In this document: positions 53,147-62,397 of the stretch, in pieces
Layout of the letters: each line of letters starts with the position of its first letter
How positions within the stretch are numbered: the first letter of the stretch is position 1
DNA from: CAIMWS01 sp964409245
Lineage (GTDB): Bacteria; Verrucomicrobiota; Verrucomicrobiia; Limisphaerales; UBA1319
Direction of reading: 5' to 3'
DNA length: 64,000 nucleotides
Assembly (NCBI GenBank): GCA_964409245.1
Contig: CAYPCQ010000010.1
Span: 1 to 64,000 of the forward strand
Notes under the pieces: generated by a model
The model's database searches: none
What the model was told of the DNA's origin: nothing
Seen by the model: the letters and a program-made list of their open reading frames with translations, nothing else
Program-made: the position numbers and the translations under genes

Positions 53147-53210
53147 ATAAATGCTGTAACTGATAGTAATTAATCTCCGGTTCACAGGCGGAGATTGTTA
53201 CAGTATTTAT
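53147..53210. repeat. Nested inverted repeat directly before a start codon
   Basis: Outer arms ATAAATGCTGTAAC (53147-53160) and GTTACAGTATTTAT (53197-53210) pair over 14 positions, with one G-T wobble. Inner arms AATCTCCG (53172-53179) and CGGAGATT (53189-53196) pair perfectly around a 9-base loop. Eleven unpaired bases lie on the left side only. The right arm ends four bases before the ATG at 53215, so the folded RNA would sit on or next to the ribosome binding region. It could be a regulatory leader, an operator or a mobile-element end. Confidence 0.75.
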
Positions 53211-53214
53211 AGGG

Positions 53215-53961
53215 ATGAAAAATGGTGTTGTTACTTTAATAATAGCTCTGCTTGGGCCTGCGGACGCGGCGGCCATAAACATATTTGTCGAGGAGTCACA
53301 TTCGGCGGCCTGGATCAGGTACGAATGCGCGAGCGGGGAGGTGGTGAGGGCTTTTGCCCTGGACGTTTCGGTGGACAACGGCCGCATTGTGGGCATCGGT
53401 GATTATTTCCGGGGGCCGAGCACTGCGGCCGCCCAAGGATATGGGATTTTCCCTGCCTCGCTCCGCAGCCAGATCGGCGATGACACCAAGGCCACCATCG
53501 ACTGGCAAGCCAGCGCATACTCGCCTTTAGCCGCGCTGGAGGACAGTCCGGGCTACACCCTGCCGGGCCTTAACTCCAGCGGTGTGACTTTGGAATTCGG
53601 AGGGCTTTGGGATCCGAACGATATAGCCGCCATTCCCGCACGGAAGGGCACCTTGTGCTCGCTGCGCATCAGCAGCCGGGCTTTGGTATCCATCCGAGCC
53701 AATCTCTTCCGTGGCGGAATTGTCGCCGCCGATCCAGACGCCATCCTTTACCCTGTTTTCACCAGTGCGGTTGTGCAACCGCCCGAAATAACCGATGTAA
53801 CCATCAGCAACGGCCAGCTGACCGTCACCTTCGCGGGTGGCGCTTTGGAGGTGGCCTCGTCACCCAATGGGCCATGGGTGGACACCGGCAACTCCGAAGG
53901 CCGGCACACCGAGGCCGTGGGCGCCGGGGAGGGCCGATATTTCCGGATCTGCAGCCCCTAG
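53215..53961 (+). CDS. Exported protein of unknown function with the shared C-terminal module
   Basis: The 248-residue protein has a short signal peptide (VVTLIIALLGPADAAA). A beta-rich domain follows (EESHSAAWIRYECASGEVVR, FALDVSVDNGRIVGIGDYF), and a tail (ISNGQLTVTFAGGALEVASS ... YFRICSP) is a compact form of the module seen on other exported proteins here. The first domain resembles secreted proteins of planctomycetes and verrucomicrobia that I cannot name. The start is directly downstream of the nested inverted repeat and lacks a free Shine-Dalgarno. The next gene starts 14 bases after its stop, so it probably forms an operon with the two arylsulfotransferase-like genes. Confidence 0.75.
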   Translation: MKNGVVTLIIALLGPADAAAINIFVEESHSAAWIRYECASGEVVRAFALDVSVDNGRIVGIGDYFRGPSTAAAQGYGIFPASLRSQIGDDTKATIDWQASAYSPLAALEDSPGYTLPGLNSSGVTLEFGGLWDPNDIAAIPARKGTLCSLRISSRALVSIRANLFRGGIVAADPDAILYPVFTSAVVQPPEITDVTISNGQLTVTFAGGALEVASSPNGPWVDTGNSEGRHTEAVGAGEGRYFRICSP

Positions 53962-53975
53962 CCGCGGCACTGTTT

Positions 53976-56432
53976 ATGAAGCAATTGATGAGCCTGATCC
54001 TGCTCACGGCGCTGATGCCATGGGCCGCTGCTGCCGGATCCCTCTCCGCGGCCCGCGAGGCGGGCTACCTGTATCTATCCCCGGTTCCGGGAGCGCCCTA
54101 TGTATCCGACCAAACCCGGTTTGTGTTGCTGCGCTTCGCCAGCGTCTCACCGGCGGAGATCACCAACCTGGCCACGGATTTCATCACCGTAGCCGGCCTG
54201 AGCAGTGGGTTCCACGCCGGCAGCGCCCGGGTGGCCAGCGATGGGCGGACGGTGATTTACGAGATGCCGCCGAATTTCAGCCAAAACGAATCCGTCACGG
54301 TGAAGTTGAGTCCCCGGCTGGCCGCTGGAACGCGTGGCGTGCTGGGTGCTTTTGAATACCAGTTCATGATCACCGCCCCCATGCCAGGAGCTCCGCTTCC
54401 CGGAATGCCGTCCGCCACGCCCGGCGGCCTGGATGCCAAAACGCCTGCTGGCAGCGGGCTGCTGACCGCCAGTGGCAGCACGACGAATTCGGGCACGGGC
54501 AGCACCAACTCCACAGCGGTCACTTTGCCCAATGGGGTGTCAGTGCCCAGCGGCTTTCCCAAAGTGACGATCTCCATCAACGATAACCCTTCGCCGGGCT
54601 GCCTTTTCCTGGAGAATGCCCTGGGGGGAGTGCCACCCTACACGATGATCCTGGACAACGGCGGCCTGCCCGTCTGGTACCGCCGCGGGCGAATGGTGGG
54701 CTTGACGATCCAGAAAAACGGCCAGATCACCTGGTATCCTGATCCGGGCTCGAGCTTCACCAGCTGCGATCAGAATTTCCATTACACCAAAACCTATGTC
54801 ACCAGCAACGGATACCAAACCGACGGGCACGACCTGAAGGTGCTGGCGGATGGATCGTATTTCATGCTGGGCAACCGGGCCAACACTGTGGATCTGAGCC
54901 AGCATGTCTTTGGGGCGAGCGGTTGGGCCAGCGTGACGGAAACTGTGATCCAGGGATTCACCGCCAAGGGCGAGCTGATCTTTCAATGGCGCGCATGGGA
55001 CAATTACCAGCTCCACGATCAGCGTGATTATGTGGATTTCCCCCACATGAATGGCCTGGATATTGATGAAGATGGCAACCTCCTGGTTTCGTGCCGGCAG
55101 TTGAGCGAGGTCACCAAAATCAACCGGGACAATGGCGACATCATCTGGCGCCTCGGCGGCGCCCACAGCGACTTCACCTTTGTCGATGATCCGCTGAACG
55201 GCATCAGTTTCCAGCACCACATCAGCGCGTTGGGCCAGGGGCATTACCTGGTTTTTGATAATGGGAACTATCACGTTCCCCTCGAATCCCGCGCCGTCGA
55301 ATACGAGCTGAACTGGACCAACCGGACCGCCACCCTCGCCTGGCAATTTCGGGATTCGCCCAAAAAGTTCGCCTCCTACCTGGGCAGCGCCCAGCGCCTG
55401 CCCAACGGGAACACCTTGATCAACTTTGTCCTGGCGAAATATCCCAAGGTGATCGAAGTGGATGCCGCTGGCACCAAGCATTTTGAGCTGAGCATGGCGC
55501 CCGGATCCGACGCCTACCGGGCCTGCCGCCTGCCCTGGAACGGAGTGGTGGAGGCGCCCTACCTGATTGCCGAACCGCAGTTGGACAACCTCACCCTGAT
55601 CTTCAACAAATTCGGGGACACCAATGTGGCCTATTACCGGATCTACGGTGGCATATCGCCGCAGCCGAAAACCCTCCTGGCCACTTCCACCACCACGTTG
55701 AAACGCCTCACCAACCTGGAAAACGGAAGGCAATATTATTTCCGGGTAACCGCCGTGAATCCCCAGGGAGTGGAGAGCGGCTATTCCAATGAAGAAAGCC
55801 TGCTGGTCAACATGGTTAAAACCGGCGAGCAGATGGTAAAAAATGGGGATTTGTCCCAGGGGCGAAGCTACTGGAGCTGGACCTTGACCGGGGGGGCAAG
55901 CGCTCAATGGCAGATCACCAACGCCGTGAGTTGTGTCGAGATCGCCAAAGGCGGCAATGGTCTCGCGAGCATTCAGCTGAAGCAGGGCCCCCTGCCCATC
56001 ATCCAGGGCTGGGATTATATCCTGGAGTTTGACGCCTGGGCCCAGGGCCCGCGCTATATGGAGGCGAAAGTGTCCTCGATGGCCGCGCCGTATGTGGATT
56101 ACAACCTGTTGGGCGGCATATTCCTGACGCCCGTTAAAACCCACTTTCGCTTCGTGTTCACCATGAAGGAGACCTCGGATTTCAATGCCTTTTTAATGTT
56201 CAACCTGGGGGCCTCCACTTTGGGTGTGTATCTGGACAATATTTCCCTCTTCACCCCGCCGCCGGGCGACTTCAACCAGGATGGCAGCCAGAATCTTCAG
56301 GATCTGGCCATCCTGTCCAGCCAATGGCTGAAGCAGCAACCCCAGCCGGTTTCGGACATGGATGGCAATGGCAAGGTGGATTTCAACGATTTCGCCCGGT
56401 TCGGAAAATACTGGAATCCGGCGGGCCAATAA
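53976..56432 (+). CDS. Exported arylsulfotransferase-like (ASST) protein with C-terminal dockerin
   Basis: The 818-residue protein has a signal peptide (SLILLTALMPWAAAAG), a beta domain, and a Gly/Ser/Thr/Pro-rich linker (about 130-185). An arylsulfotransferase-type propeller follows (about 195-525; HDLKVLADGSYFMLGNRANT, FPHMNGLDIDEDGNLLVSCR, KINRDNGDIIWRLGG). FN3 (about 530-610) and a carbohydrate-binding-like domain (about 620-760) come next. Two dockerin-type calcium repeats close it (GDFNQDGSQNLQDLAILSSQ; DMDGNGKVDFNDFARFGKYW). ASST enzymes move sulfate from aryl sulfates to phenols through a catalytic His; the HMN histidine near residue 357 is a candidate. A dockerin implies docking to a cohesin, but none is seen in this window. 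Confidence 0.85.
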   Translation: MKQLMSLILLTALMPWAAAAGSLSAAREAGYLYLSPVPGAPYVSDQTRFVLLRFASVSPAEITNLATDFITVAGLSSGFHAGSARVASDGRTVIYEMPPNFSQNESVTVKLSPRLAAGTRGVLGAFEYQFMITAPMPGAPLPGMPSATPGGLDAKTPAGSGLLTASGSTTNSGTGSTNSTAVTLPNGVSVPSGFPKVTISINDNPSPGCLFLENALGGVPPYTMILDNGGLPVWYRRGRMVGLTIQKNGQITWYPDPGSSFTSCDQNFHYTKTYVTSNGYQTDGHDLKVLADGSYFMLGNRANTVDLSQHVFGASGWASVTETVIQGFTAKGELIFQWRAWDNYQLHDQRDYVDFPHMNGLDIDEDGNLLVSCRQLSEVTKINRDNGDIIWRLGGAHSDFTFVDDPLNGISFQHHISALGQGHYLVFDNGNYHVPLESRAVEYELNWTNRTATLAWQFRDSPKKFASYLGSAQRLPNGNTLINFVLAKYPKVIEVDAAGTKHFELSMAPGSDAYRACRLPWNGVVEAPYLIAEPQLDNLTLIFNKFGDTNVAYYRIYGGISPQPKTLLATSTTTLKRLTNLENGRQYYFRVTAVNPQGVESGYSNEESLLVNMVKTGEQMVKNGDLSQGRSYWSWTLTGGASAQWQITNAVSCVEIAKGGNGLASIQLKQGPLPIIQGWDYILEFDAWAQGPRYMEAKVSSMAAPYVDYNLLGGIFLTPVKTHFRFVFTMKETSDFNAFLMFNLGASTLGVYLDNISLFTPPPGDFNQDGSQNLQDLAILSSQWLKQQPQPVSDMDGNGKVDFNDFARFGKYWNPAGQ

Positions 56433-56472
56433 CATTGGAAAAACGATTTACGGGTCAAGCCAAGGAGCGCTT

Positions 56473-58938
56473 ATGAAAATATTGGGAAGCATTTATCCAA
56501 CCCTTTTGACTATGCTGTGCCTCACCGGCCTAGCTGCGGCTGCGGATCTGCCGGCGGATTTTCCGGCGATCACAGTGACGCAATGTGATACCAACGCCGT
56601 GGGGGAAGGCTGCATTTTCCTGGAGGTCACCGACTCCTCGACGAACGGCGGATATTACCTGATGATTTTGGGCAACGATGGCAAACCGGTTTGGCGCCAG
56701 AGTGTGCCTAACCATGTCTACGATTTCAAAATGCTGCCCAACGGGTATTTACACTATGCGTTGTTTTACAATACCCATTCCTGGACGGGCGGGGGTGATG
56801 TGACGCATGAAATCCTGGATGGCAGCAGGAAGCCGGCGGGATCGATTACCGGCGGCAACAATTACGCCGCAGATGCGCACGATTTCCAGCTGCTGCCCAA
56901 TGGCCACACGCTCCTGCAAGGCTATTACCGGACCCGGATGGATGTGAGCAAGTATGTCGTGGGCGGATATCCCAATGCGTTGATCGCCGGGACGGTCATC
57001 CAGGAGCTGGACGCGGAGCGGAACGTCGTCTTCCAGTGGCGGTCCTGGGACCATTTCACGATCCCCACGTATTTCCCCCCAACCGCCTTCACCAACAATG
57101 CCGCACGAAATCCGGTCATCGACGCGTTTCATGTAAACACCGTGGTCTTGGATACCGATGGCAACCTGCTGGTTTCCAATTTCGGGATGGATGTTTGGAA
57201 GATCAGCCGCCAAACCGGCGAGATCCTGTGGCGGCTGGGTGGCATCGCGAACCAGTTTTCCTTTGTGGGCGTGAATCCCCTGCTCGCCCGGGGGCATTTC
57301 TCCGGGCACACCGTGAGCCGGCTGGAGAACGGCCACCTCCTGATTTATTGCAACGCCGACCAGCAGGCCACCCGGTCGTCCAAGGTTTACGAATACAGCC
57401 TGGATGAAAGCAATAAGGTCGCCACTCTGGTGTGGTCCTACACCCCGCCCACCAACCTCTATGCCTGGCACTATGGCAGCGCCCAGCGCCTGGCCAACGG
57501 CAACACCTTCATCGGCTGGGGCGGCGCGAATATCATGGCCGGCATTGGCGGGGTGACCAACCAATGGATACCTGCCTGCACGGAGGTGGCCGCGGATGGC
57601 AAAGTCGTTTTTGAAATGACCTTCAATGATCCCAAAATCGCCAGCTATCGCGCTTACCGGATGGTTTATCCGCCTGCCTCTCAGGCCAGGGAGGCCATGG
57701 TCTCCGGGCTGGCGGCGGGCAACACTTTTGATTTTGGCTCCATTGGGATCGCCCTGGAAATCCTCAGCGGTGGCGGCGGGTATAATGAAGTCACGCTGAC
57801 CCGCGAGCCTTATGCGCCGGTCAATCCCTTGTTCCAATCCAAAGCCCCGCTGGTGCTGCCCCTGCGCGTCAAAGCCTCCGCGAACGCCCTCACCACCGTG
57901 GGCGCAAAAATTTACTTCGATGCCACCAGCTTCGGATTAACCAATCCCGCCCAACTGACGGTTTACCACCGCGCACAAGCGGGCCGCGGCTTGTTCCTGC
58001 CGCAGCCGACCGACTATAATCCGGTCACCAAAAAACTGCGCGCCACCCTGACTTTGACCGCCCAATCCGGGGAATTCGGCGAATTCATCTTCGGTTTCCC
58101 GGACCTTGCCGATGTGCCATACCCGCCGATATTGGCGGAAGTGGAAAATTACTTTGGGCCCCAGCTATCCGAGATCATTGGCCCGAAGCCCGCAACCACC
58201 GGGACCGTTTACCCGGTCAACCAGGAGCTGCCCATCGTGCTGGCGTGGTCACCCCAAGGGTTTGCCCGGTGGTATCAACTCCAGATCTCAGCGAATCCTG
58301 ATTTCAACAGCCCCGCGGTGGATGTGCCCTATCAAACCGAAGCCTTCAAGGTCTGGAGCAATGCCGCCCCGGATACCACTTACTACTACCGCGTCAAAAC
58401 CGTGAATGAAGGCGGGGAAAGCGGCTGGTCGGCCGGGGCTTTCCAAACCATGGCCCCCATGATCCAGGTAACCGTCCCCAATAGCGGCCAGGCCTGGCAG
58501 CGCGGGCTGACGTATTTCATCCAATGGAACGACAACCTGGCCGGGCAAGTCGTCGTGGACCTCTATAAATCCGGGCAGTTCCTGAAGTCCATCGCCACCA
58601 ATTCCAGCCCGGGCGCCTGCAAGTGGGAAGCCGGTTTTGACCTGAAGCCAGGCGCCGATTACACGCTTAGAATCCGGAGCCTGGCCAACCCGGAATTGTT
58701 CGACTTCAGCGACACGGCTTTCGCCATCGACGTGCCCAGGATCACCGGCTTGCGCCCGAACCCGGGCGGCGGCTGGATCCTCGAATGGACCGGCTCCAGC
58801 GCCGGCGCATATGTGGAATTCACTCCCGCCTTCGCCACCAACCAATGGCGGACGCTGGGCGGTCCGGCCGGCGGCCCCACCTGGACCAATGCCCCGCAGT
58901 CCAGCCCGGAAGGGTATTACCGGCTGCGCCCGGAATAA
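56473..58938 (+). CDS. Second arylsulfotransferase-like exported protein
   Basis: The 821-residue protein is a paralogue of the preceding gene in its propeller part. It has a signal peptide (YPTLLTMLCLTGLAAAAD) and an ASST-type domain (about 20-420) with AHDFQLLPNGHTLLQGYYRT, FHVNTVVLDTDGNLLVSNFG and ISRQTGEILWRLGG. FN3-like and further beta domains follow, then the shared tail (GGWILEWTGSSAGAYVEFTP ... YYRLRPE) in place of a dockerin. The start at 56473 has AGGAG six bases upstream, 40 bases after the previous stop, so it is in the same operon. Substrate specificity is not predictable. A weak GC hairpin follows at 58973-58990. Confidence 0.85.
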   Translation: MKILGSIYPTLLTMLCLTGLAAAADLPADFPAITVTQCDTNAVGEGCIFLEVTDSSTNGGYYLMILGNDGKPVWRQSVPNHVYDFKMLPNGYLHYALFYNTHSWTGGGDVTHEILDGSRKPAGSITGGNNYAADAHDFQLLPNGHTLLQGYYRTRMDVSKYVVGGYPNALIAGTVIQELDAERNVVFQWRSWDHFTIPTYFPPTAFTNNAARNPVIDAFHVNTVVLDTDGNLLVSNFGMDVWKISRQTGEILWRLGGIANQFSFVGVNPLLARGHFSGHTVSRLENGHLLIYCNADQQATRSSKVYEYSLDESNKVATLVWSYTPPTNLYAWHYGSAQRLANGNTFIGWGGANIMAGIGGVTNQWIPACTEVAADGKVVFEMTFNDPKIASYRAYRMVYPPASQAREAMVSGLAAGNTFDFGSIGIALEILSGGGGYNEVTLTREPYAPVNPLFQSKAPLVLPLRVKASANALTTVGAKIYFDATSFGLTNPAQLTVYHRAQAGRGLFLPQPTDYNPVTKKLRATLTLTAQSGEFGEFIFGFPDLADVPYPPILAEVENYFGPQLSEIIGPKPATTGTVYPVNQELPIVLAWSPQGFARWYQLQISANPDFNSPAVDVPYQTEAFKVWSNAAPDTTYYYRVKTVNEGGESGWSAGAFQTMAPMIQVTVPNSGQAWQRGLTYFIQWNDNLAGQVVVDLYKSGQFLKSIATNSSPGACKWEAGFDLKPGADYTLRIRSLANPELFDFSDTAFAIDVPRITGLRPNPGGGWILEWTGSSAGAYVEFTPAFATNQWRTLGGPAGGPTWTNAPQSSPEGYYRLRPE

Positions 58939-58972
58939 TTCCCGGGCCAGCAGCCAAGGTGCGGCGCCAGTC

Positions 58973-58990
58973 CCTGCGCAATCCCGCAGG
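58973..58990 (+). terminator. Weak hairpin after the second ASST-like gene
   Basis: CCTGCG (58973-58978) pairs with CGCAGG (58985-58990) across a 6-base loop, 35 bases after the stop. A G-run rather than a T-run follows, so this is a weak candidate for transcript end. Confidence 0.25.
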
Positions 58991-59026
58991 CTTTGGGGGG
59001 GTGTGACGCCAAAGTAACCAGGCAGG

Positions 59027-59280
59027 TCAGGCTGCGACGCGGATTTTCAGATAGTTGGAGTCATTGAGGCGATCCCAGCATTCATCCCAGCGGTTTCCTT
59101 TGAGTGCGCACCGCAGCGCCAAGACTTGGCTGCCACCGGATTCAGTCCAGAACATCCCGGACTCTTTAAGGCGTTGGCTGATGACCACCTTGCAGCCGGC
59201 CTCAATCACGCCGGAACCATAGAAGAAGAAGCCTTGGTCGCGGCACAGGGCAAACGCATTAAAAACCCGCCTAAAGGACT
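59027..59280 (-). pseudogene. ISKra4-type transposase C-terminal remnant
   Basis: Only the last 80 or so codons remain. They read GFFFYGSGVIEAGCKVVISQ, then RLKESGMFWTESGGSQVLAL and RCALKGNRWDECWDRLN, which is the typical C-terminal end of ISKra4/UPF0236-like transposases (GSGVIEAGC ... QRLKxSGMxW ... ALRC). The upstream transposase domain is gone and no terminal repeats were identified, so this is a dead fragment. The open frame begins at an internal Met (59209), but the homology runs on upstream without a start codon. Confidence 0.75.
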
Positions 59281-59631
59281 GGGAGAGAGGAAAGGAGGAT
59301 GGGCGTAATAAAAATTATTGCCAACCAGGCATAAATCGCCTTGTACAAATTGATACAGGGGTCATGATGGCCGGATGTGCACTACTAATGATAACGAACA
59401 AACCACGGGCAAACATAAGCCACTTACAGATCTGTTTAAGATATGCTCGAGGCTCACTGCTCGTCTGGCGATAAAATCGGCGGAGCGATCACTTCCCCTC
59501 CAACTTCCAAGGAACACGGTTAGGCTTGAGAACGGCCAGCGTTAAAAAGGGGGCGGAGGACCAATCCCCTGGGTGGTGTTTCCACAGTGAATTGGCCTCC
59601 GCCAGGCAGGGATTCCAGCTTGTTTCAGTGC
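59281..59631. other. Intergenic region, no gene recognised
   Basis: The gap lies between the transposase remnant and the tail of the exported protein gene. It contains AT-rich patches (near 59310-59330) and short open frames on both strands that lack ribosome binding sites or domains. It may be part of the old insertion. Nothing further could be supported. Confidence 0.35.
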
Positions 59632-61077
59632 TTATCGCAGGCGGAAAAACTGCTGGTTCTGGTTCGCGGGGATCGTCATCTGTTTCAACCCCGGCCACGC
59701 TTGATCGTTGAGCAGCAGCCACGGGCCGCTGACGCTGGGAGCGTATTCGACAGCGTAGTTCATCCCGGCCACCGCAGGCCAGGCGAGCTGGACGGTGCTT
59801 TGGATGGCGACCTGCGGCACTTCATAGGTCCGCAGCTCGCAGTTGTCGAACGTGGCCTCGGCGGCGGGCAGCGTGCCGTCGGTGTATTGGAATACCCCCA
59901 ACCACGGTGCTTTGCCGCTGGTCCTGGGTGCGCCGCTGGGATCAGGGAGAGGGTTTGGAAATGTCATGTCCGTAATCTCGGCGATTTGCACTGAGTTCAG
60001 ACTTGGGTCGGAGGCCGGCGTGTCCACGATGCTTCGCTCGTAGAGGACAGCTCCGCCGTTGCTCTTATCCAGCACCCGGGCTGTGAGGATGACGTTTGAA
60101 CCGGCCGGGGTGAGCGCCAGCACCAGCACCTCGTTGGTGTTCCGCGTCGCCAGTTTGTCGGCGCTGAGCACCGTAAACCCGCTATGCTGCTTGCCGACGA
60201 TGACGCAGTCGCGGCCCTTCACTATCCAGTAGTCATCGAGAGCCAGAACGGCGTTTGGTGCGGCTCCGTTTAGCGACACCAGATCCACCCGTGCTTCGAG
60301 GCTCTGGCCTTGTTTCACTGCCCAGGATCGATCCGGGCCGGCCCACGCGGTCGTGTGCCAGTTTTCTACCGTGGGAATACCCGGCCAGTAACCACGGATG
60401 GTCAATTGCCCGCTGGCTTGGATCAGGCTCATAGTGCCTTGCGCCGCGCCATGATTCCAGCCGGGCGGCGAGGAGTCATCGAAATTGTCGATCACGGTGG
60501 TGGCGATTACCGGCGCCGGTTTAATAACGGCCGTGCCCTGGTAGGGAATGGCCGGGTCGAATGGCACCCCGGGGCCCTTGGTTATCGTCTCTTCCAGCCG
60601 CAGGCCGTCGATGGCCCCGCCAACGCCATAGCCGGTCAGGGTAATAATGTCGCTGCCATCGGCCTGAGCCACGCCGTGGTAGACCATGTCCCAGACGCCG
60701 CCGGTGGGCGTGAACTTGGGGTTCGCGGGATCCGCCAGGTTCCAGGTGCCGGCCTCCTGGCAGGCCGTCCCGCCGAACAGCGCGGTGCCATCCGCCTGGT
60801 AAGCCATGTCCATCACCGCCTGGAAGCGGCCCGTGCAACGCGGATCATTGACTTGGACGCGCAGGATATGGACGTTGCCCTTGAGGGAAACCTGGCCGGA
60901 AGCGTTGGTGCATAAGATGCCGGGAACCGGCACGCCAACCAGGTAACCGGTGCCGGTAAAGGCCGGCTCAGCGGCAGCCAGGGGCACCGTGGCCAACCAC
61001 AGTGAGGCGGCCACCCATAGAAGGCCGGCGCCAGGGGTTCGCTCATCCCTTAGGTTTTTGATTAATCTTTTCATCAA
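59632..61077 (-). CDS. Exported protein with the shared C-terminal module
   Basis: The 481-residue protein has a signal peptide (GLLWVAASLWLATVPLAAAE) followed by two beta-rich domains. One holds ACQEAGTWNLADPANPKFTP and GSDIITLTGYGVGGA. The other looks like a concanavalin/laminin-type sheet (VIDNFDDSSPPGWNHGAAQG, ATFDNCELRTYEVP). The last 60 residues (TVQLAWPAVAGMNYAVEYAP ... QQFFRLR) are the module found on other exported proteins in this window. No enzyme motif is seen. The start may be at 61077 or 61074 (MMKRL). It is followed by the transposase debris and preceded by a 329-base gap. Confidence 0.8.
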   Translation of the reverse strand: MMKRLIKNLRDERTPGAGLLWVAASLWLATVPLAAAEPAFTGTGYLVGVPVPGILCTNASGQVSLKGNVHILRVQVNDPRCTGRFQAVMDMAYQADGTALFGGTACQEAGTWNLADPANPKFTPTGGVWDMVYHGVAQADGSDIITLTGYGVGGAIDGLRLEETITKGPGVPFDPAIPYQGTAVIKPAPVIATTVIDNFDDSSPPGWNHGAAQGTMSLIQASGQLTIRGYWPGIPTVENWHTTAWAGPDRSWAVKQGQSLEARVDLVSLNGAAPNAVLALDDYWIVKGRDCVIVGKQHSGFTVLSADKLATRNTNEVLVLALTPAGSNVILTARVLDKSNGGAVLYERSIVDTPASDPSLNSVQIAEITDMTFPNPLPDPSGAPRTSGKAPWLGVFQYTDGTLPAAEATFDNCELRTYEVPQVAIQSTVQLAWPAVAGMNYAVEYAPSVSGPWLLLNDQAWPGLKQMTIPANQNQQFFRLR

Positions 61078-61406
61078 TTGGATTATTTTTTGCGGTTAAT
61101 GTTTCTCAGCGGCTTTTCGCAGACACTCGGAGGTCGCCGCCAAAACCCGTCCCCCGGCTCACTCGAAGCCGGGGAAAACAGCCGCCCACGGGCTGCCTTC
61201 AACTTCATGCAGAGGAAAATCCGGGAAACCGATGCGGGAAATTTTCGATAATTTTTCAGATTCGAAAGCGGAGCGCTTTCCATCCGGGTGGGTGCCATTG
61301 GGCCGGCAGGCAAGGCCGAGCCAGGTGGCCGTGGCGCGCGCGGCGAGGGGAACGGGCGATCTGGTGAACCGCGATGACCGGCTGCCACCGGCGGCGGTGG
61401 CCGGGG
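61078..61406. other. Intergenic region, no gene recognised
   Basis: The gap lies between the exported protein gene and the tail of the pseudopilin gene. It should hold the promoter of the leftward exported protein; its left end (61075-61100) is AT-rich. Open frames on the minus strand cross it, but they look like GC-driven frames without domains. No RNA gene was seen. Confidence 0.35.
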
Positions 61407-62366
<960 letters not shown>

Positions 62367-62376
62367 GGGATGTTCT

Positions 62377-62397
62377 CGGTTATCGGTTATCGGTTAT
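62377..62397. repeat. 7-bp tandem repeat (3 copies) overlapping a stop codon
   Basis: CGGTTAT occurs at 62377-62383, 62384-62390 and 62391-62397. The third copy contains the stop codon of the leftward WD40 gene. The repeat fills most of the 27-base gap to the pseudopilin start and could vary in copy number. Confidence 0.9.

Noticed and set aside
52958..53185. 75-codon minus-strand frame ending FALGQHCLTA
   Set aside because: It has no ribosome binding site, overlaps the nested inverted repeat, and shows no domain I can name.
53147..53210. Possible integron attC site
   Set aside because: AAC/GTT ends face each other across a folded repeat, but the core bases do not match RYYYAAC and GTTRRRY, there is only one copy, and no integrase is present.
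54540..56144. 534-codon minus-strand frame
   Set aside because: It is antisense to the dockerin-bearing ASST-like gene and shows no signal peptide or domain.
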